DNA from: Bacteroidales bacterium
GTDB lineage: Bacteria; Bacteroidota; Bacteroidia; Bacteroidales; P3
Assembly: GCA_017647785.1 (NCBI GenBank)
Contig: JAGCJW010000017.1
Span: 1-64,000 of the forward strand
DNA length: 64,000 nucleotides
Reading direction: 5' to 3'
Shown: positions 50,526-59,275 of the stretch, piece by piece
How the letters are laid out: each line of letters starts with the position of its first letter
How positions within the stretch are numbered: the stretch's first letter is position 1
Translations under genes and position numbers: made by a program
The notes under the pieces: model-generated
What the model was told of the DNA's origin: nothing
Database searches by the model: none
What the model saw: only the letters and a program-made list of their open reading frames with translations

Positions 50526-51791
50526 ATGAAAAAAATCATAATCCTAACACTGATTCTTTCTTTAAGTTTAGGGCTTGCTGCTCAAAGTAAAAAAACGAAA
50601 AAGAAACCTCAAAAGCCAACACCTCCAGCACCAATAGAGGTAGCTCTTCCAGATAGATGTTCTGATTGTTTTTTCCCTGTAACATTACAAGTTGATGTTC
50701 CTTTTGGACCAACAGAACCATTAAGAGGTGCTGGATACGTTAATGAGATTCACAGAGATGCTCAAACAAATAATGTTTTTGAACAAGAACACAACTCTAT
50801 TTGGTATATTTTAGAAATTCCTTATGATGGCAAATTATTAATTGATATCACACCAAAAGGATTTTCTGATGATTATGACTTTATTGTATATAAGTATACC
50901 GATAAATATTTTTGTAATAGAATAGAAAGAAATAGAGTAAAACCTATTCGTAGTGTCCAATCAGTTGCTAACACAGAAAAAAAAGGAAAAACAGGACTTT
51001 CTTTGAATGGTACAATTGCTCATATCAGCAAATCATCTGAAGAAGCTTACGGAAAATATATTGATGTCAAAGCTGGCGAAAAATATGTAATTGTTTTAGA
51101 CAATCTTAACGATAATGGATTAGGTCATACAATAAGTTGCGAAGTTTGGACAAACTATGCACCACTTGTAATTAACCCTATTGATAGTCTTATGCAGCAA
51201 CGAACTACTGCGAACTTACATATAAAAGAGATAGAAACAGGACGAATTGTTTTAGATAAGCCTAATGCTGGATCTACTAAGATAAAATTATTACCAGAGA
51301 AAACTTACGAAATCAGTTTAAAGAAAGAAGGCTTCTTTAATTACACTAGAATTGTTCCTCACTCAAAGGCCATTGGTAAAGATACTATCCTTTCTGCTCG
51401 TTTGGTAGAAATAAAGGCTAATTCACCACTTCCTTTAAACGGAGACTTATATTTTGATTACAATGAACATGGAGAAGTTTATGTAATGAAAGAATCTCAC
51501 CATGCTTTAGACGAAGTAGTAAAAATTTTGAAGGAATATCCTCAGATAAACGTTAATATAATTGGACGTATTATGACAGAAGGGCTTGATGTAAAAAAAG
51601 ACAATCAAGTTTCCAAAGAAAGAGCAGAAGCAATCAAAGCATACTTAGTTTCTCAAGGAATTCTAGAAAGTAGAATTGTCGCAAGAGGTTCTTCTATAAA
51701 AGAATTAGAAGAACAAATCAAACAACAATCCAAAATGAGAAGTGGTAGTTTGAATCCTCCTTGCGAAATCAGAATAGCAAAAAAACGTTAA
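50526..51791 (+). CDS. OmpA-like domain protein with novel N-terminal half
   Basis: The start at ATG 50526 gives 421 residues; a TTG two codons earlier is less likely. A signal peptide (ending GLAAQ) precedes a Lys/Pro-rich linker (KKTKKKPQKPTPPAP). Residues about 40-215 form a domain resembling the pre-peptidase C-terminal type (NSIWYILEIPYDGKLLIDITP, DYDFIVYKYTD, GEKYVIVLDN). A small PEGA/CNA-like strand domain follows (ANLHIKEIETGRIV). The last 110 residues are OmpA-like (LYFDYNEHGEVY, VSKERAEAIKAYLVSQGI, RIVARGSS), the peptidoglycan-binding module. It probably links outer membrane and cell wall; PorE-like participation in T9SS is possible but not shown. Confidence 0.75.
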   Translation: MKKIIILTLILSLSLGLAAQSKKTKKKPQKPTPPAPIEVALPDRCSDCFFPVTLQVDVPFGPTEPLRGAGYVNEIHRDAQTNNVFEQEHNSIWYILEIPYDGKLLIDITPKGFSDDYDFIVYKYTDKYFCNRIERNRVKPIRSVQSVANTEKKGKTGLSLNGTIAHISKSSEEAYGKYIDVKAGEKYVIVLDNLNDNGLGHTISCEVWTNYAPLVINPIDSLMQQRTTANLHIKEIETGRIVLDKPNAGSTKIKLLPEKTYEISLKKEGFFNYTRIVPHSKAIGKDTILSARLVEIKANSPLPLNGDLYFDYNEHGEVYVMKESHHALDEVVKILKEYPQINVNIIGRIMTEGLDVKKDNQVSKERAEAIKAYLVSQGILESRIVARGSSIKELEEQIKQQSKMRSGSLNPPCEIRIAKKR

Positions 51792-51810
51792 TTACACACC
51801 GTATATTAAA

Positions 51811-51864
51811 TAAAAAAAATAAATCTTGAATTAAATATTTTAAATTCAAGATTTATTTTTTTTA
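51811..51864. terminator. 22-bp perfect hairpin between ompA-like gene and rubrerythrin
   Basis: The segment 51811-51832 is the exact reverse complement of 51843-51864, with a 10-base loop. The outer parts are A8 and T8 runs and the core is AAATCTTGAATT. It works as a terminator in both directions between the converging genes. Confidence 0.88.
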
Positions 51865-51895
51865 TTCTTTGATTGAGTAACTACCAATCAAAGTT

Positions 51896-52450
51896 TTATT
51901 TTTTGAAGTATCTGTTATAAAGTCCTTCAAATCCTTTTCCGTGACGAGCTTCGTCTTTTGCCATTTCGTGAACTGTGTCGTGAATTGCGTCAAGGTCTTG
52001 TGCTTTTGCATTTTTAGCAATACGGAATTTATCAGAACAAGCTCCTGCTTCTGCTGCCATACGTTTTTCAAGATTTGTTTTTGTATCCCAAACAACATCT
52101 CCTAATAATTCAGCAAATTTTGCAGCGTGTTCTGCTTCTTCCCAAGCGTAACGTTTGAAAGCTTCTGCTATTTCAGGATAGCCTTCTCTATCTGCTTGAC
52201 GGCTCATTGCTAAATACATTCCAACTTCTGTACATTCGCCATTGAAGTGTGCATTAAGGTCTTTTATCATTTCTTCGCCTAAACCCTTTGCAACTCCTAT
52301 TACGTGTTCTGTTTCAAATTGCAATGCTTCTGCGCTATCTTGTAATTCTTTAAATTTTGAAGCAGGCACTTTACATTGAGGGCAAGCTTCTGGTGGATTA
52401 GCTCCTTCGTGAACGTATCCACATACTGTACATATCCATTTCTTTTCCAT
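51896..52450 (-). CDS. Rubrerythrin with N-terminal rubredoxin (reverse type)
   Basis: The 184-residue protein has the rubredoxin iron site first (C7, C10, C23, C26 in WICTVCGYV and ACPQCKV), then a ferritin-like four-helix domain with [21 protein letters not shown] and DEARHGKGF supplying the di-iron ligands. Classical rubrerythrin has the opposite order; the reversed form is known from clostridia, where it is a very oxygen-responsive NADH-linked peroxidase. It should reduce hydrogen peroxide to water in the cytosol. A palindrome next to its -7 box suggests redox control. Confidence 0.93.
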   Translation of the reverse strand: MEKKWICTVCGYVHEGANPPEACPQCKVPASKFKELQDSAEALQFETEHVIGVAKGLGEEMIKDLNAHFNGECTEVGMYLAMSRQADREGYPEIAEAFKRYAWEEAEHAAKFAELLGDVVWDTKTNLEKRMAAEAGACSDKFRIAKNAKAQDLDAIHDTVHEMAKDEARHGKGFEGLYNRYFKK

Positions 52451-52480
52451 GATATCTAAGTTTTAATGATTAATTGTTAT

Positions 52481-52498
52481 TTTGTCGGGACAAATTTA
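52481..52498 (-). promoter_or_regulatory. Rubrerythrin promoter with palindromic operator
   Basis: On the minus strand TAAATTTG (52498-52491) is a -7 box, and it overlaps the inverted repeat TTTGTC-CC-GACAAA (52494-52481). A protein on this palindrome would cover the transcription start. The regulator is unknown; the sequence is not a PerR or Rex consensus. Confidence 0.55.
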
Positions 52499-52577
52499 GT
52501 TCTTTTATTTTTAATAACAACTTTTTTAGAATTTTATTTTGTAGAAAGAAGGATTTTTAACGATTATTTTGAAAACA

Positions 52578-52610
52578 AAAAAGGGTAATTGACAAATCAA
52601 TCACCCTTTG
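52578..52610 (-). terminator. Terminator after tRNA-Arg
   Basis: On the minus strand AAGGGTGATTGA and TCAATTACCCTT pair (one G-U) around a TTTG loop and are followed by TTTTTGTTTTC. It begins directly at the tRNA 3' end. Confidence 0.85.
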
Positions 52611-52684
52611 TGACCACGGCAGGATTCAAACCTGCAACCTCCTGAGCCGTAATCAGGGACTCTATTCAGTTAAGCTACGTGGCC
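52611..52684 (-). tRNA. tRNA-Arg (anticodon ACG)
   Basis: A 74-base cloverleaf reads on the minus strand. The acceptor stem GGCCACG pairs with CGTGGTC, the anticodon stem is CCTGA/TCAGG with the loop TTACGGC, giving anticodon ACG (at 52650-52648), and the T arm is GCAGG-TTTGAAT-CCTGC. The discriminator base is A, and CCA is not encoded. ACG would be edited to ICG and read CGU/CGC/CGA arginine codons. Confidence 0.95.
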
Positions 52685-52720
52685 GTTTTTGCGTTTGCAA
52701 AGATACTTCATTTTTTCCAT

Positions 52721-53251
52721 CTACCAAAATTTTTCATAGACTTTTTTTCGTATAGTATCTATTATTTCATTGTATTTTATCTCTGCTATAGACTTTTGCA
52801 CATTTGCCATTAAGTGCATTTCTATTGACTTTTCTCCTTTTCTATATGGAGGTTGATAGTACTTATATGGCTGTACTGAGAAAGAATTACGCCTATAGAA
52901 CTCTATTCGTCTTATAGAAATTTCATCTATTGGTAGTTCTACTTCCAATACTATTAGTTTCGATGTTTTATTCAGGAGATTTAATATATTACTTGCTATT
53001 TTTTGATTTCTATATTGAGGAAATATTGCTAAATGTTCTATATACAGATAATCTTTAAAATCCCATAAATTGAGTATTCCTACGGGTAAATCTTCTTTAT
53101 ATAAAATATTTAATTCTAATGGGTTGTTTTTTTTAATTTCTATTAAATCATAGAAATCTCTTCTTTCTTCTAGTGGGAAACTTTGTTCGTAAAGAGTTTT
53201 TGAAAATTGTATTTCTGATAAATTTTCTTGAAGTTGTTTTATCTGAAACAT
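52721..53251 (-). CDS. GNAT family acetyltransferase
   Basis: The 176-residue protein has the GNAT pattern: strand LPVGILNLWDF, then YLYIEHLAIFPQYRNQKIASNIL, where the pyrophosphate loop usually reads RGxGxA but here reads YRNQKIA. It continues with LIVLEVELP and RRIEFYRRNSF, the motif B region. It should move an acetyl group from acetyl-CoA to an amine; the acceptor is unknown. Its start lies two bases from the sigma factor stop, so it is in the GT2-sigma-GNAT unit. Confidence 0.83.
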   Translation of the reverse strand: MFQIKQLQENLSEIQFSKTLYEQSFPLEERRDFYDLIEIKKNNPLELNILYKEDLPVGILNLWDFKDYLYIEHLAIFPQYRNQKIASNILNLLNKTSKLIVLEVELPIDEISIRRIEFYRRNSFSVQPYKYYQPPYRKGEKSIEMHLMANVQKSIAEIKYNEIIDTIRKKVYEKFW

Positions 53252-53253
53252 AT

Positions 53254-53862
53254 TTATAAGTCAGAATTATTTTTAACTAAATTATACAAGAATTCTCTTG
53301 CTCTAAATAGTTTTGCTTTTACCGTTCCGATTGGTATATTTAATTCTTGTGAAATTTCTTCGTATGACTTTTCTTCAAAGTACCGCTTTTCTATAAGTTC
53401 TTTATAGTGTGGTTTTAACTTTTGAACTACATCTCTTAACAATTGTCGTTTTTGCTCTTCCATAATAGCTTCTTCCGGAGAAAGAGTCTCTGAAATTGCA
53501 TTAAACTCTAACATTTCTTGTTCAGGATTATTTACAAATGTAGCTTCAACGGGAGATATTCTATTCTTTTTCTTTCTCAAGAAATCCACACAATTATTTG
53601 TTGCTATTCTAAAAAGCCAAGTACTGAAAGCATATTCAGGAGTATATTTATCTATAGATTTGAAAGCCTTTCCAAAAGATTCTATTGTTAAATCGTCAGC
53701 ATCTGTCGTGCTTTTAATCATTTTTAAAATCATATAGTAAATTGGCTCTCTGTAAAGCTCCATCAGCTCGGCGTATGCTTTTTGATCGCCTTTCTCTCTT
53801 GCCTTACATATCAACTCGTAGTCCCTTTTAGCTTTCGCAGATGCACTTACGCTTATCTCCAT
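53254..53862 (-). CDS. ECF-type RNA polymerase sigma factor
   Basis: The 202-residue protein has sigma region 2 (YAELMELYREPIYYMILKMI, DADDLTIESFGKAF, YAFSTWLFRIATNNCVDFLRKKK) and region 4 (LIEKRYFEEKSYEEISQELNIPIGTVKAKLFRAREFL) with a spacer of about 60 residues. That is the ECF (sigma-E) layout. No anti-sigma gene is next to it, which fits the housekeeping-like ECF found in many Bacteroidota and not the FecI/FecR type. It overlaps the end of the GT2 gene by ten bases. Confidence 0.9.
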   Translation of the reverse strand: MEISVSASAKAKRDYELICKAREKGDQKAYAELMELYREPIYYMILKMIKSTTDADDLTIESFGKAFKSIDKYTPEYAFSTWLFRIATNNCVDFLRKKKNRISPVEATFVNNPEQEMLEFNAISETLSPEEAIMEEQKRQLLRDVVQKLKPHYKELIEKRYFEEKSYEEISQELNIPIGTVKAKLFRAREFLYNLVKNNSDL

Positions 53863-54998
53863 TTACTTTTCTTTATGCTTAATATTCTTATCTCTAAAAT
53901 TGTATTAAGTAATATTTGATAGATTTCAAATATTGGTGCAAATATATGTATTTTTTTTATTTTAAGTCTTTTAAAGCCTTTATAACAAACAATTATTTGA
54001 AAAATATATTTAAGTAATAGCGCAATAACTGCATATTGCCATGGAATCGATAGAAGAAACATCGCGACAATACTCAAATAAAATAAAATAGTACTTAAAG
54101 GCAATATTTTTAATCTTAGTCTATGTGAAAGTTTAAAATGTTTTTGTGATATAATATTTCCTTTCTTTATCTTCATCCAATCTTTGTATGTACGAATTGA
54201 ATCAAATTTTATTTGCGATGGAGTTGTCAATACAACTGATGTATTTTTGCCATTTGTAACTTGATTGATAAACATATCATCATCTCCTGATGACAAATTA
54301 TAATGTTTTATAAACCCTCCTGCCTTATAAAACAAACTCTTTTTATAAGCTAAATTATAACCTTCTCCTAAATATGGTTTTTTAGATAGTGCAAAGGAAA
54401 GATAATTCATAGATCTAATTCCATGATCATATTGAATTAATTTATTCAATAAACCTTTGCGTTTTTCTACTGCTGCGTATCCTAGAACTATTTCTTTACC
54501 AGAATTAAATCCTGTTGCTATATATTTTAACCATTCAAATGAATTCGGTTTGCAATCAGCTTTAGTTAAGACCAAGTGTTCATATTTTGCAGATTTTATA
54601 CCTATTGATATTGGAAATTTCTGACCTTGGAACTTATTTACATTTTCTACTATATTTACTACTTTAAGATGAGGATATACTACAGATAATCCTTTTAAAA
54701 TATACTCAGTATCATCCGTTGAAGCATCATTTACAACAATTACTTCATATTTAAGATAATCTTGCTCAAGTATTTCAACTAATTTATTTTTTATATTATA
54801 CTCATCATTCTTAACTGCAATTATAACAGATAAAGGAGGATATTCACTTTGTTTAGACAAATCTATCCTAAAACGATGTTTTTTGAATGCAACTTTACCA
54901 TATACTATCAAATAATACAATATTTGTACAAGTAAAAAGAAGGTTGCACAACCTAATACAACTAAATTTGGTATTGTTAATGGAAATAAAAAATTCAT
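53853..54998 (-). CDS. GT2 family membrane glycosyltransferase
   Basis: A 381-residue protein with an N-terminal membrane helix (about 5-27), then a GT-A catalytic domain: LSVIIAVKNDEYNI, VIVVNDASTDDTEYIL with the first Asp motif, LTKADCKPNS in place of the DxD, and GEGYNLAYKKSLFYKAGGF plus the GDDDMFINQ motif that usually binds the acceptor. Two or three membrane helices close the protein. It belongs to the group of GT2 enzymes that build cell-surface polysaccharide; the sugar is unknown. A TATATTTG -7 box lies at 55028-55021. Confidence 0.87.
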   Translation of the reverse strand: MNFLFPLTIPNLVVLGCATFFLLVQILYYLIVYGKVAFKKHRFRIDLSKQSEYPPLSVIIAVKNDEYNIKNKLVEILEQDYLKYEVIVVNDASTDDTEYILKGLSVVYPHLKVVNIVENVNKFQGQKFPISIGIKSAKYEHLVLTKADCKPNSFEWLKYIATGFNSGKEIVLGYAAVEKRKGLLNKLIQYDHGIRSMNYLSFALSKKPYLGEGYNLAYKKSLFYKAGGFIKHYNLSSGDDDMFINQVTNGKNTSVVLTTPSQIKFDSIRTYKDWMKIKKGNIISQKHFKLSHRLRLKILPLSTILFYLSIVAMFLLSIPWQYAVIALLLKYIFQIIVCYKGFKRLKIKKIHIFAPIFEIYQILLNTILEIRILSIKKSKWR

Positions 54999-55020
54999 AT
55001 CTTTTTAAAATTATTTTTTA

Positions 55021-55058
55021 CAAATATATCCTTTATTCAAGTTTTAGAACTATTTTTG
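55021..55058. promoter_or_regulatory. Divergent promoters of the GT2 unit and tgt
   Basis: Minus-strand TATATTTG at 55028-55021 lies 22 bases before the GT2 ATG, and plus-strand TATTTTTG at 55051-55058 lies 39 bases before tgt. The two boxes face away from each other. Confidence 0.6.
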
Positions 55059-55097
55059 TAAATTATTTTTTTAACGTTTGATGTTGATAACTTAGAG

Positions 55098-56228
55098 ATG
55101 GAATTTACAGTAGACTATATTTCAAAAGATTGTAATGCGAGAGCAGGTGTAATAAAAACTGATCATGGAACTATACAAACACCTATTTTTATGCCTGTGG
55201 GCACTCTTGGAAGCGTAAAAGGAGTCGGCAGTGACCTTTTAACAAATGACGTAAAAGCACAAATTATTTTAGGAAATACATATCATCTTTATTTACGCCC
55301 TGGTCTTGATATAATAAAACAAGCAGGTGGAATACAGAAATTCAATTCTTGGAACAAACCTATGCTAACTGATAGTGGAGGATTTCAAGTTTACTCTTTG
55401 GGCGACAGACGTAAAATCACAGAAGAAGGCTGTATATTTCGTTCTCATATAGATGGCTCTAAACATATTTTTACGCCAGAAAGAGTAATGGATATAGAAA
55501 GAGTAATAGGTGCTGACATTATTATGGCTTTTGATGAATGTACTCCTTACCCTTGCGATTATGATTATGCAAAAAAATCATTAGGACTTACTCATCGTTG
55601 GTTAAAACGTTGTGTTGATAGATTTAACCAAACAGATAATGTCTACAATTACAATCAATCTCTATTTCCTATTGTACAAGGTAGTGTATACAAGGATTTA
55701 AGAAAACAATCTTGTGAATACATTTCTTCATTTGAATGTGATGGAAATGCAATTGGAGGACTAGCTGTTGGCGAACCTGCAGAAGTAATGTATGAGTTAA
55801 CAGATTTATGTTGTTCTTTATTACCAAAAGACAAACCTCGCTACTTAATGGGAGTTGGGACACCTGTTAATTTATTAGAATCTATTGCATTAGGAGTTGA
55901 TATGTTTGATTGTGTAATGCCTACTCGCAATGGCAGAAATGCAATGCTATTCACTATGGAAGGGATTATGAATATGAAAAACAAAAAATGGGCTGATGAT
56001 TTTTCTGTATTAGACGAAAATGGAACTTCTTTTGTTGATCAACTTTACACAAAAGCATACTTACGACACCTATTTGTATCACAAGAATTATTAGCCTTAC
56101 AAATTGCAAGTATTCATAACTTAGCATTCTATCTTGAACTAATGCGCCAAGCAAGAGAACATATAATTGCTGGAGATTTCTTATCATGGAAAAATATGAT
56201 GGTAAAAAAATTATCTAATAGATTGTAA
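55098..56228 (+). CDS. tgt: tRNA-guanine transglycosylase Tgt
   Basis: Tgt exchanges guanine 34 of certain tRNAs for a queuine precursor. The 376 residues contain PIFMPVGTLGSVKG, LTDSGGFQVYSLG with the base-binding Asp, IIMAFDECTPYP, GLAVGEP, and MFDCVMPTRNGRNA. The zinc motif CxCxxC that normally precedes YLRHL is missing: the segment reads SFVDQLYTKAYLRHL. As I recall, this is shared by Bacteroidota homologs, so it is a clade trait and not damage. The last base of its stop region overlaps the start of the LptF/G gene (TAATG). Confidence 0.94.
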   Translation: MEFTVDYISKDCNARAGVIKTDHGTIQTPIFMPVGTLGSVKGVGSDLLTNDVKAQIILGNTYHLYLRPGLDIIKQAGGIQKFNSWNKPMLTDSGGFQVYSLGDRRKITEEGCIFRSHIDGSKHIFTPERVMDIERVIGADIIMAFDECTPYPCDYDYAKKSLGLTHRWLKRCVDRFNQTDNVYNYNQSLFPIVQGSVYKDLRKQSCEYISSFECDGNAIGGLAVGEPAEVMYELTDLCCSLLPKDKPRYLMGVGTPVNLLESIALGVDMFDCVMPTRNGRNAMLFTMEGIMNMKNKKWADDFSVLDENGTSFVDQLYTKAYLRHLFVSQELLALQIASIHNLAFYLELMRQAREHIIAGDFLSWKNMMVKKLSNRL

Positions 56229-57334
56229 TGAAATTAAATAAAAAAAGAAGCAATTTACTATCGATTTTAGATATTTACATAATTAAGAAGTTGCTATTAA
56301 CTTTCGTTTTAGCAATTTTCTTAATAATAATGATTGCCATTATTTTTGATTTAAGTGAAAGATTAGATGACTTCATTTCAAACAATGCTCCTATTAAGGG
56401 ATTGATTTTTGATTATTATCTAAATTTCATTCCACACTTCGCAAATTTATTTGGACACCTTTTCTTCTTTATTGCAGTCGTCTTTGTATGTTCTAAATTA
56501 GCTTCAAACTCTGAAATAATTGCCATTTTAAGTAGTGGAATTAGTTTTAAGCGATTATTAAGGCCTTTTATTTTGACAGCAATATTTGTTGGAGTAGTAA
56601 ATCTTTGGCTCAGTAATGTCTTAATTCCGAAGGTAAATATACCAAGATTAGAATTTGAAAAAATGTATTACAGAAACCCTTACAGCAATCAATTCTACAA
56701 TATACACATTCAACCAAAAGAAAACGAACAAGTATATGTGCAACATTTTAGTAATAAAGTAAACAAAGCATATAAATTTACTCAAGAAATCATAAAAGAC
56801 GGAGTTATTGCCAAGAAAACGAGTGCTGAATATATAGTTTTTGATTCTACTACCATGGATTGGGTTATGACTAACTACCATATAAGAGAGATAAACGGCA
56901 TTTCAGAAAACATAGAAACCGGCTATGAAAAGCATATCGACATAGGAGTCATGCCTAATGAGTTTAATCTAAATCAAATCAAAGTAGAAGTATTAGACTA
57001 TCAACAATTAAATAAAGCTATTGCAAGAGAAGAATTAAAAGGTAATAGTGTTGTAACCGAGTTACGCATAGAAAAATATCAGCGATTATTGAATCCTTTT
57101 GCTTATATTATACTAACAATCATTGGAGTTGCGTTATCTTCTCATAAAAAGCGAGGAGGAATAGGATTAAACTTGGCAATAGGAATTATTCTAGCTTTCA
57201 GTTTAATCTTAATGATGAAATTAGCTAACGTATTTGCAACAAATAGCACACTCCCTGCAATATTGGCCGTTGCATTGCCACTATTGCTATATTCCATAAT
57301 CGCAATTATTTTAGTAAGACGAACCCCTAAATAA
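56228..57334 (+). CDS. LptF/LptG family permease
   Basis: A 368-residue inner-membrane subunit of the lipopolysaccharide export ABC transporter. Three membrane helices are at the N-terminal side (IYIIKKLLLTFVLAIFLIIMI; FIPHFANLFGHLFFFIAVVFV; LRPFILTAIFVGVVNLWL), followed by a periplasmic beta-jellyroll domain (about residues 130-270), and three C-terminal helices. Bacteroidota often have the pair tgt-lptG in this order. Whether it is LptF or LptG is not decided. It is translationally coupled to tgt. Confidence 0.9.
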   Translation: MKLNKKRSNLLSILDIYIIKKLLLTFVLAIFLIIMIAIIFDLSERLDDFISNNAPIKGLIFDYYLNFIPHFANLFGHLFFFIAVVFVCSKLASNSEIIAILSSGISFKRLLRPFILTAIFVGVVNLWLSNVLIPKVNIPRLEFEKMYYRNPYSNQFYNIHIQPKENEQVYVQHFSNKVNKAYKFTQEIIKDGVIAKKTSAEYIVFDSTTMDWVMTNYHIREINGISENIETGYEKHIDIGVMPNEFNLNQIKVEVLDYQQLNKAIAREELKGNSVVTELRIEKYQRLLNPFAYIILTIIGVALSSHKKRGGIGLNLAIGIILAFSLILMMKLANVFATNSTLPAILAVALPLLLYSIIAIILVRRTPK

Positions 57335-57340
57335 TATAGT

Positions 57341-58840
57341 ATGATAAACGACTTAATGAACAAAATAATAAAATCTCGTATGCCACAGATAGAAAATTAT
57401 ATGAATAATCCTATTGAGGTACAAGAGAAATTATTATCAAATCTTATAAAATCTGGACGAGAAACCATTTGGGGAAAATTCTATGATTATAAAAACATAA
57501 AATCTTGGGAAGACTTTTCCAATAAAGTTCCTATAAACGATTACGAAAGCTTAAAGCCTTTTTTTGAAAGAGCAAGAGCGGGAGAATATAATCTTCTTTG
57601 GCCAACAGAAATTCGTCGTTTCTCAAAATCTTCTGGTACAACCTCATCAAAATCTAAGTTTATACCAGTGAGTGAAGAGTGTTTGAACGAATGCCACTAT
57701 AAAGCGGGAAAAGATATGCTTGCTTTGTATTGCAAAAACTATCAAAACAACAATATTTTTGGAGGAATGAATCTTGCATTAGGCGGTTCAAAACACGAAA
57801 ATGAATTAAACAGCGATATATTCTGTGGAGATGTTTCTGCAATCATAATAGATAACTTACCATTTTGGGCAGAAATGTATAGAGTACCGAAAAAGGAAAT
57901 AGCGCTTATGCCAGAATGGGAAAGTAAGCTAAACAAAATGGTAGAATCTGTAATAGATGCAAACATAGTAAGCCTTTCTGGTGTTCCTTCTTGGATGATG
58001 GTGCTTTTGAAAAAGGTAATGGAGAAAACAAACAAAAGAATTGAAGATTTATGGCCTAATCTTGAGGTTTATTTCCATGGTGGCGTTAGTTTTTCTCCTT
58101 ACAGGGCTCAATTTGAATCCATACTTCCAAAACACACAAGATACATGGAAACTTACAATGCTTCGGAAGGATTTTTTGGATTGCAAGATGACCCTAACTT
58201 AGATTCGATGCTCTTACTTTTAGACTATGGAGTATATTACGAATTCTTACCTATGGATCAAATAAACTCGCCAAATCCAAAGGCAATCAATCTCGCAGAT
58301 GTAGAAATAGGCAAAAACTATGCTATGATCATAACTACAAATGCTGGATTGTGGAGATATGTAATAGGAGACACTATTACATTTACAGAAAAGAGTCCTT
58401 ATCGTTTCAAAATCACAGGAAGAACAAAGAATTTCATAAATGCGTGTGGAGAAGAGTTAATTATAGATAATGCAATCTCTGCTTTCAATAAAGCATGTGC
58501 TGCAACAGATGCTCAAGTGGGCGAATACACTGGGGCTCCTTTGTTTATCAAAGAAAATAACACCACTCTACATCAATGGATTGTTGAATTTGATAAAGAG
58601 CCTGAGGATTTTGCTTTGTTTGAGAGTGTTTTTGACAAAACTTTGCAAGAGGTAAACTCTGATTATGAAGCAAAGCGTTACAAAGACTTTATTTTGAAAA
58701 AGCCACAAATAATAAAAGCACCTCAAAACACTTTTTATAATTGGTTGAAATCAAGAGGTAAATTAGGAGGACAACACAAGGTGCCTCGTTTATCTAACAA
58801 TAGAGAATTTATTGATGAAATTTTAAAACAAATACAATAG
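57341..58840 (+). CDS. GH3 auxin-responsive promoter family protein (acyl-adenylating fold)
   Basis: A 499-residue cytosolic protein of the GH3 family, members of the acyl-adenylate-forming superfamily. It has FSKSSGTTSSKSKFIP (the phosphate-binding P-loop-like motif) near residue 92, YNASEGFFGLQDD, the YELLPMD-like YYEFLPMDQ, and GLWRYVIGDTI with RFKITGRTKNFIN near residue 340. In plants GH3 proteins join acids to amino acids; bacterial homologs have no proven substrate. It lies six bases after the LptF/G gene and two before sufE, so it is in the same unit. Confidence 0.9.
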   Translation: MINDLMNKIIKSRMPQIENYMNNPIEVQEKLLSNLIKSGRETIWGKFYDYKNIKSWEDFSNKVPINDYESLKPFFERARAGEYNLLWPTEIRRFSKSSGTTSSKSKFIPVSEECLNECHYKAGKDMLALYCKNYQNNNIFGGMNLALGGSKHENELNSDIFCGDVSAIIIDNLPFWAEMYRVPKKEIALMPEWESKLNKMVESVIDANIVSLSGVPSWMMVLLKKVMEKTNKRIEDLWPNLEVYFHGGVSFSPYRAQFESILPKHTRYMETYNASEGFFGLQDDPNLDSMLLLLDYGVYYEFLPMDQINSPNPKAINLADVEIGKNYAMIITTNAGLWRYVIGDTITFTEKSPYRFKITGRTKNFINACGEELIIDNAISAFNKACAATDAQVGEYTGAPLFIKENNTTLHQWIVEFDKEPEDFALFESVFDKTLQEVNSDYEAKRYKDFILKKPQIIKAPQNTFYNWLKSRGKLGGQHKVPRLSNNREFIDEILKQIQ

Positions 58841-58842
58841 AT

Positions 58843-59271
58843 ATGAGCATACAAGAAATAGAACAAGAAATAATTGAGGAGTTTGCAAACTTTGATGATT
58901 GGATGGACAAATATAGTTACATAATAGAAATAGGCAACTCTTGTCCTATGATTGAGGAAAAGGAGAAAACTGATAATAATCTAATAAAAGGCTGTCAATC
59001 GAGAGTGTGGGTGAGTGCAAAACTTAATGAAGAGGGGCTTATGCAAATAAGTGCTGATAGCGATGCTGTGATAACAAAAGGTATAATAAGTCTTTTGCTT
59101 AGAGTTTTTAATAATCAAAAACCAGAAGACGTATATGCAGCCGAATTAAAGTTTGTTGATGAAATTGGATTAAAGTCTCACCTCTCTCCTACTCGTTCTA
59201 ACGGATTGTTGAGCATGATTAAACAAATTAAACTTTACGCTCTTGCATTTAGTGTAAAACAAAATCAATAA
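58843..59271 (+). CDS. sufE: SufE family cysteine desulfurase activator
   Basis: SufE accepts persulfide sulfur from the SufS cysteine desulfurase for Fe-S cluster assembly. The 142 residues include YIIEIGNSCPMIEEKEK, IKGCQSRVW with the sulfur-accepting Cys near residue 50, and LSPTRSNGLLSMIKQIKLYA at the C-terminus. Full length. The neighbouring DUF59 gene supports a role in Fe-S assembly. SufBCDS are not in this window. Confidence 0.93.
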   Translation: MSIQEIEQEIIEEFANFDDWMDKYSYIIEIGNSCPMIEEKEKTDNNLIKGCQSRVWVSAKLNEEGLMQISADSDAVITKGIISLLLRVFNNQKPEDVYAAELKFVDEIGLKSHLSPTRSNGLLSMIKQIKLYALAFSVKQNQ

Positions 59272-59275
59272 GATT

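Noticed and set aside
52550..52720. Integration site at the tRNA-Arg gene
   Set aside because: tRNA genes are common attachment sites, but no integrase, no repeat of the tRNA 3' end and no change in gene style is seen on either side.
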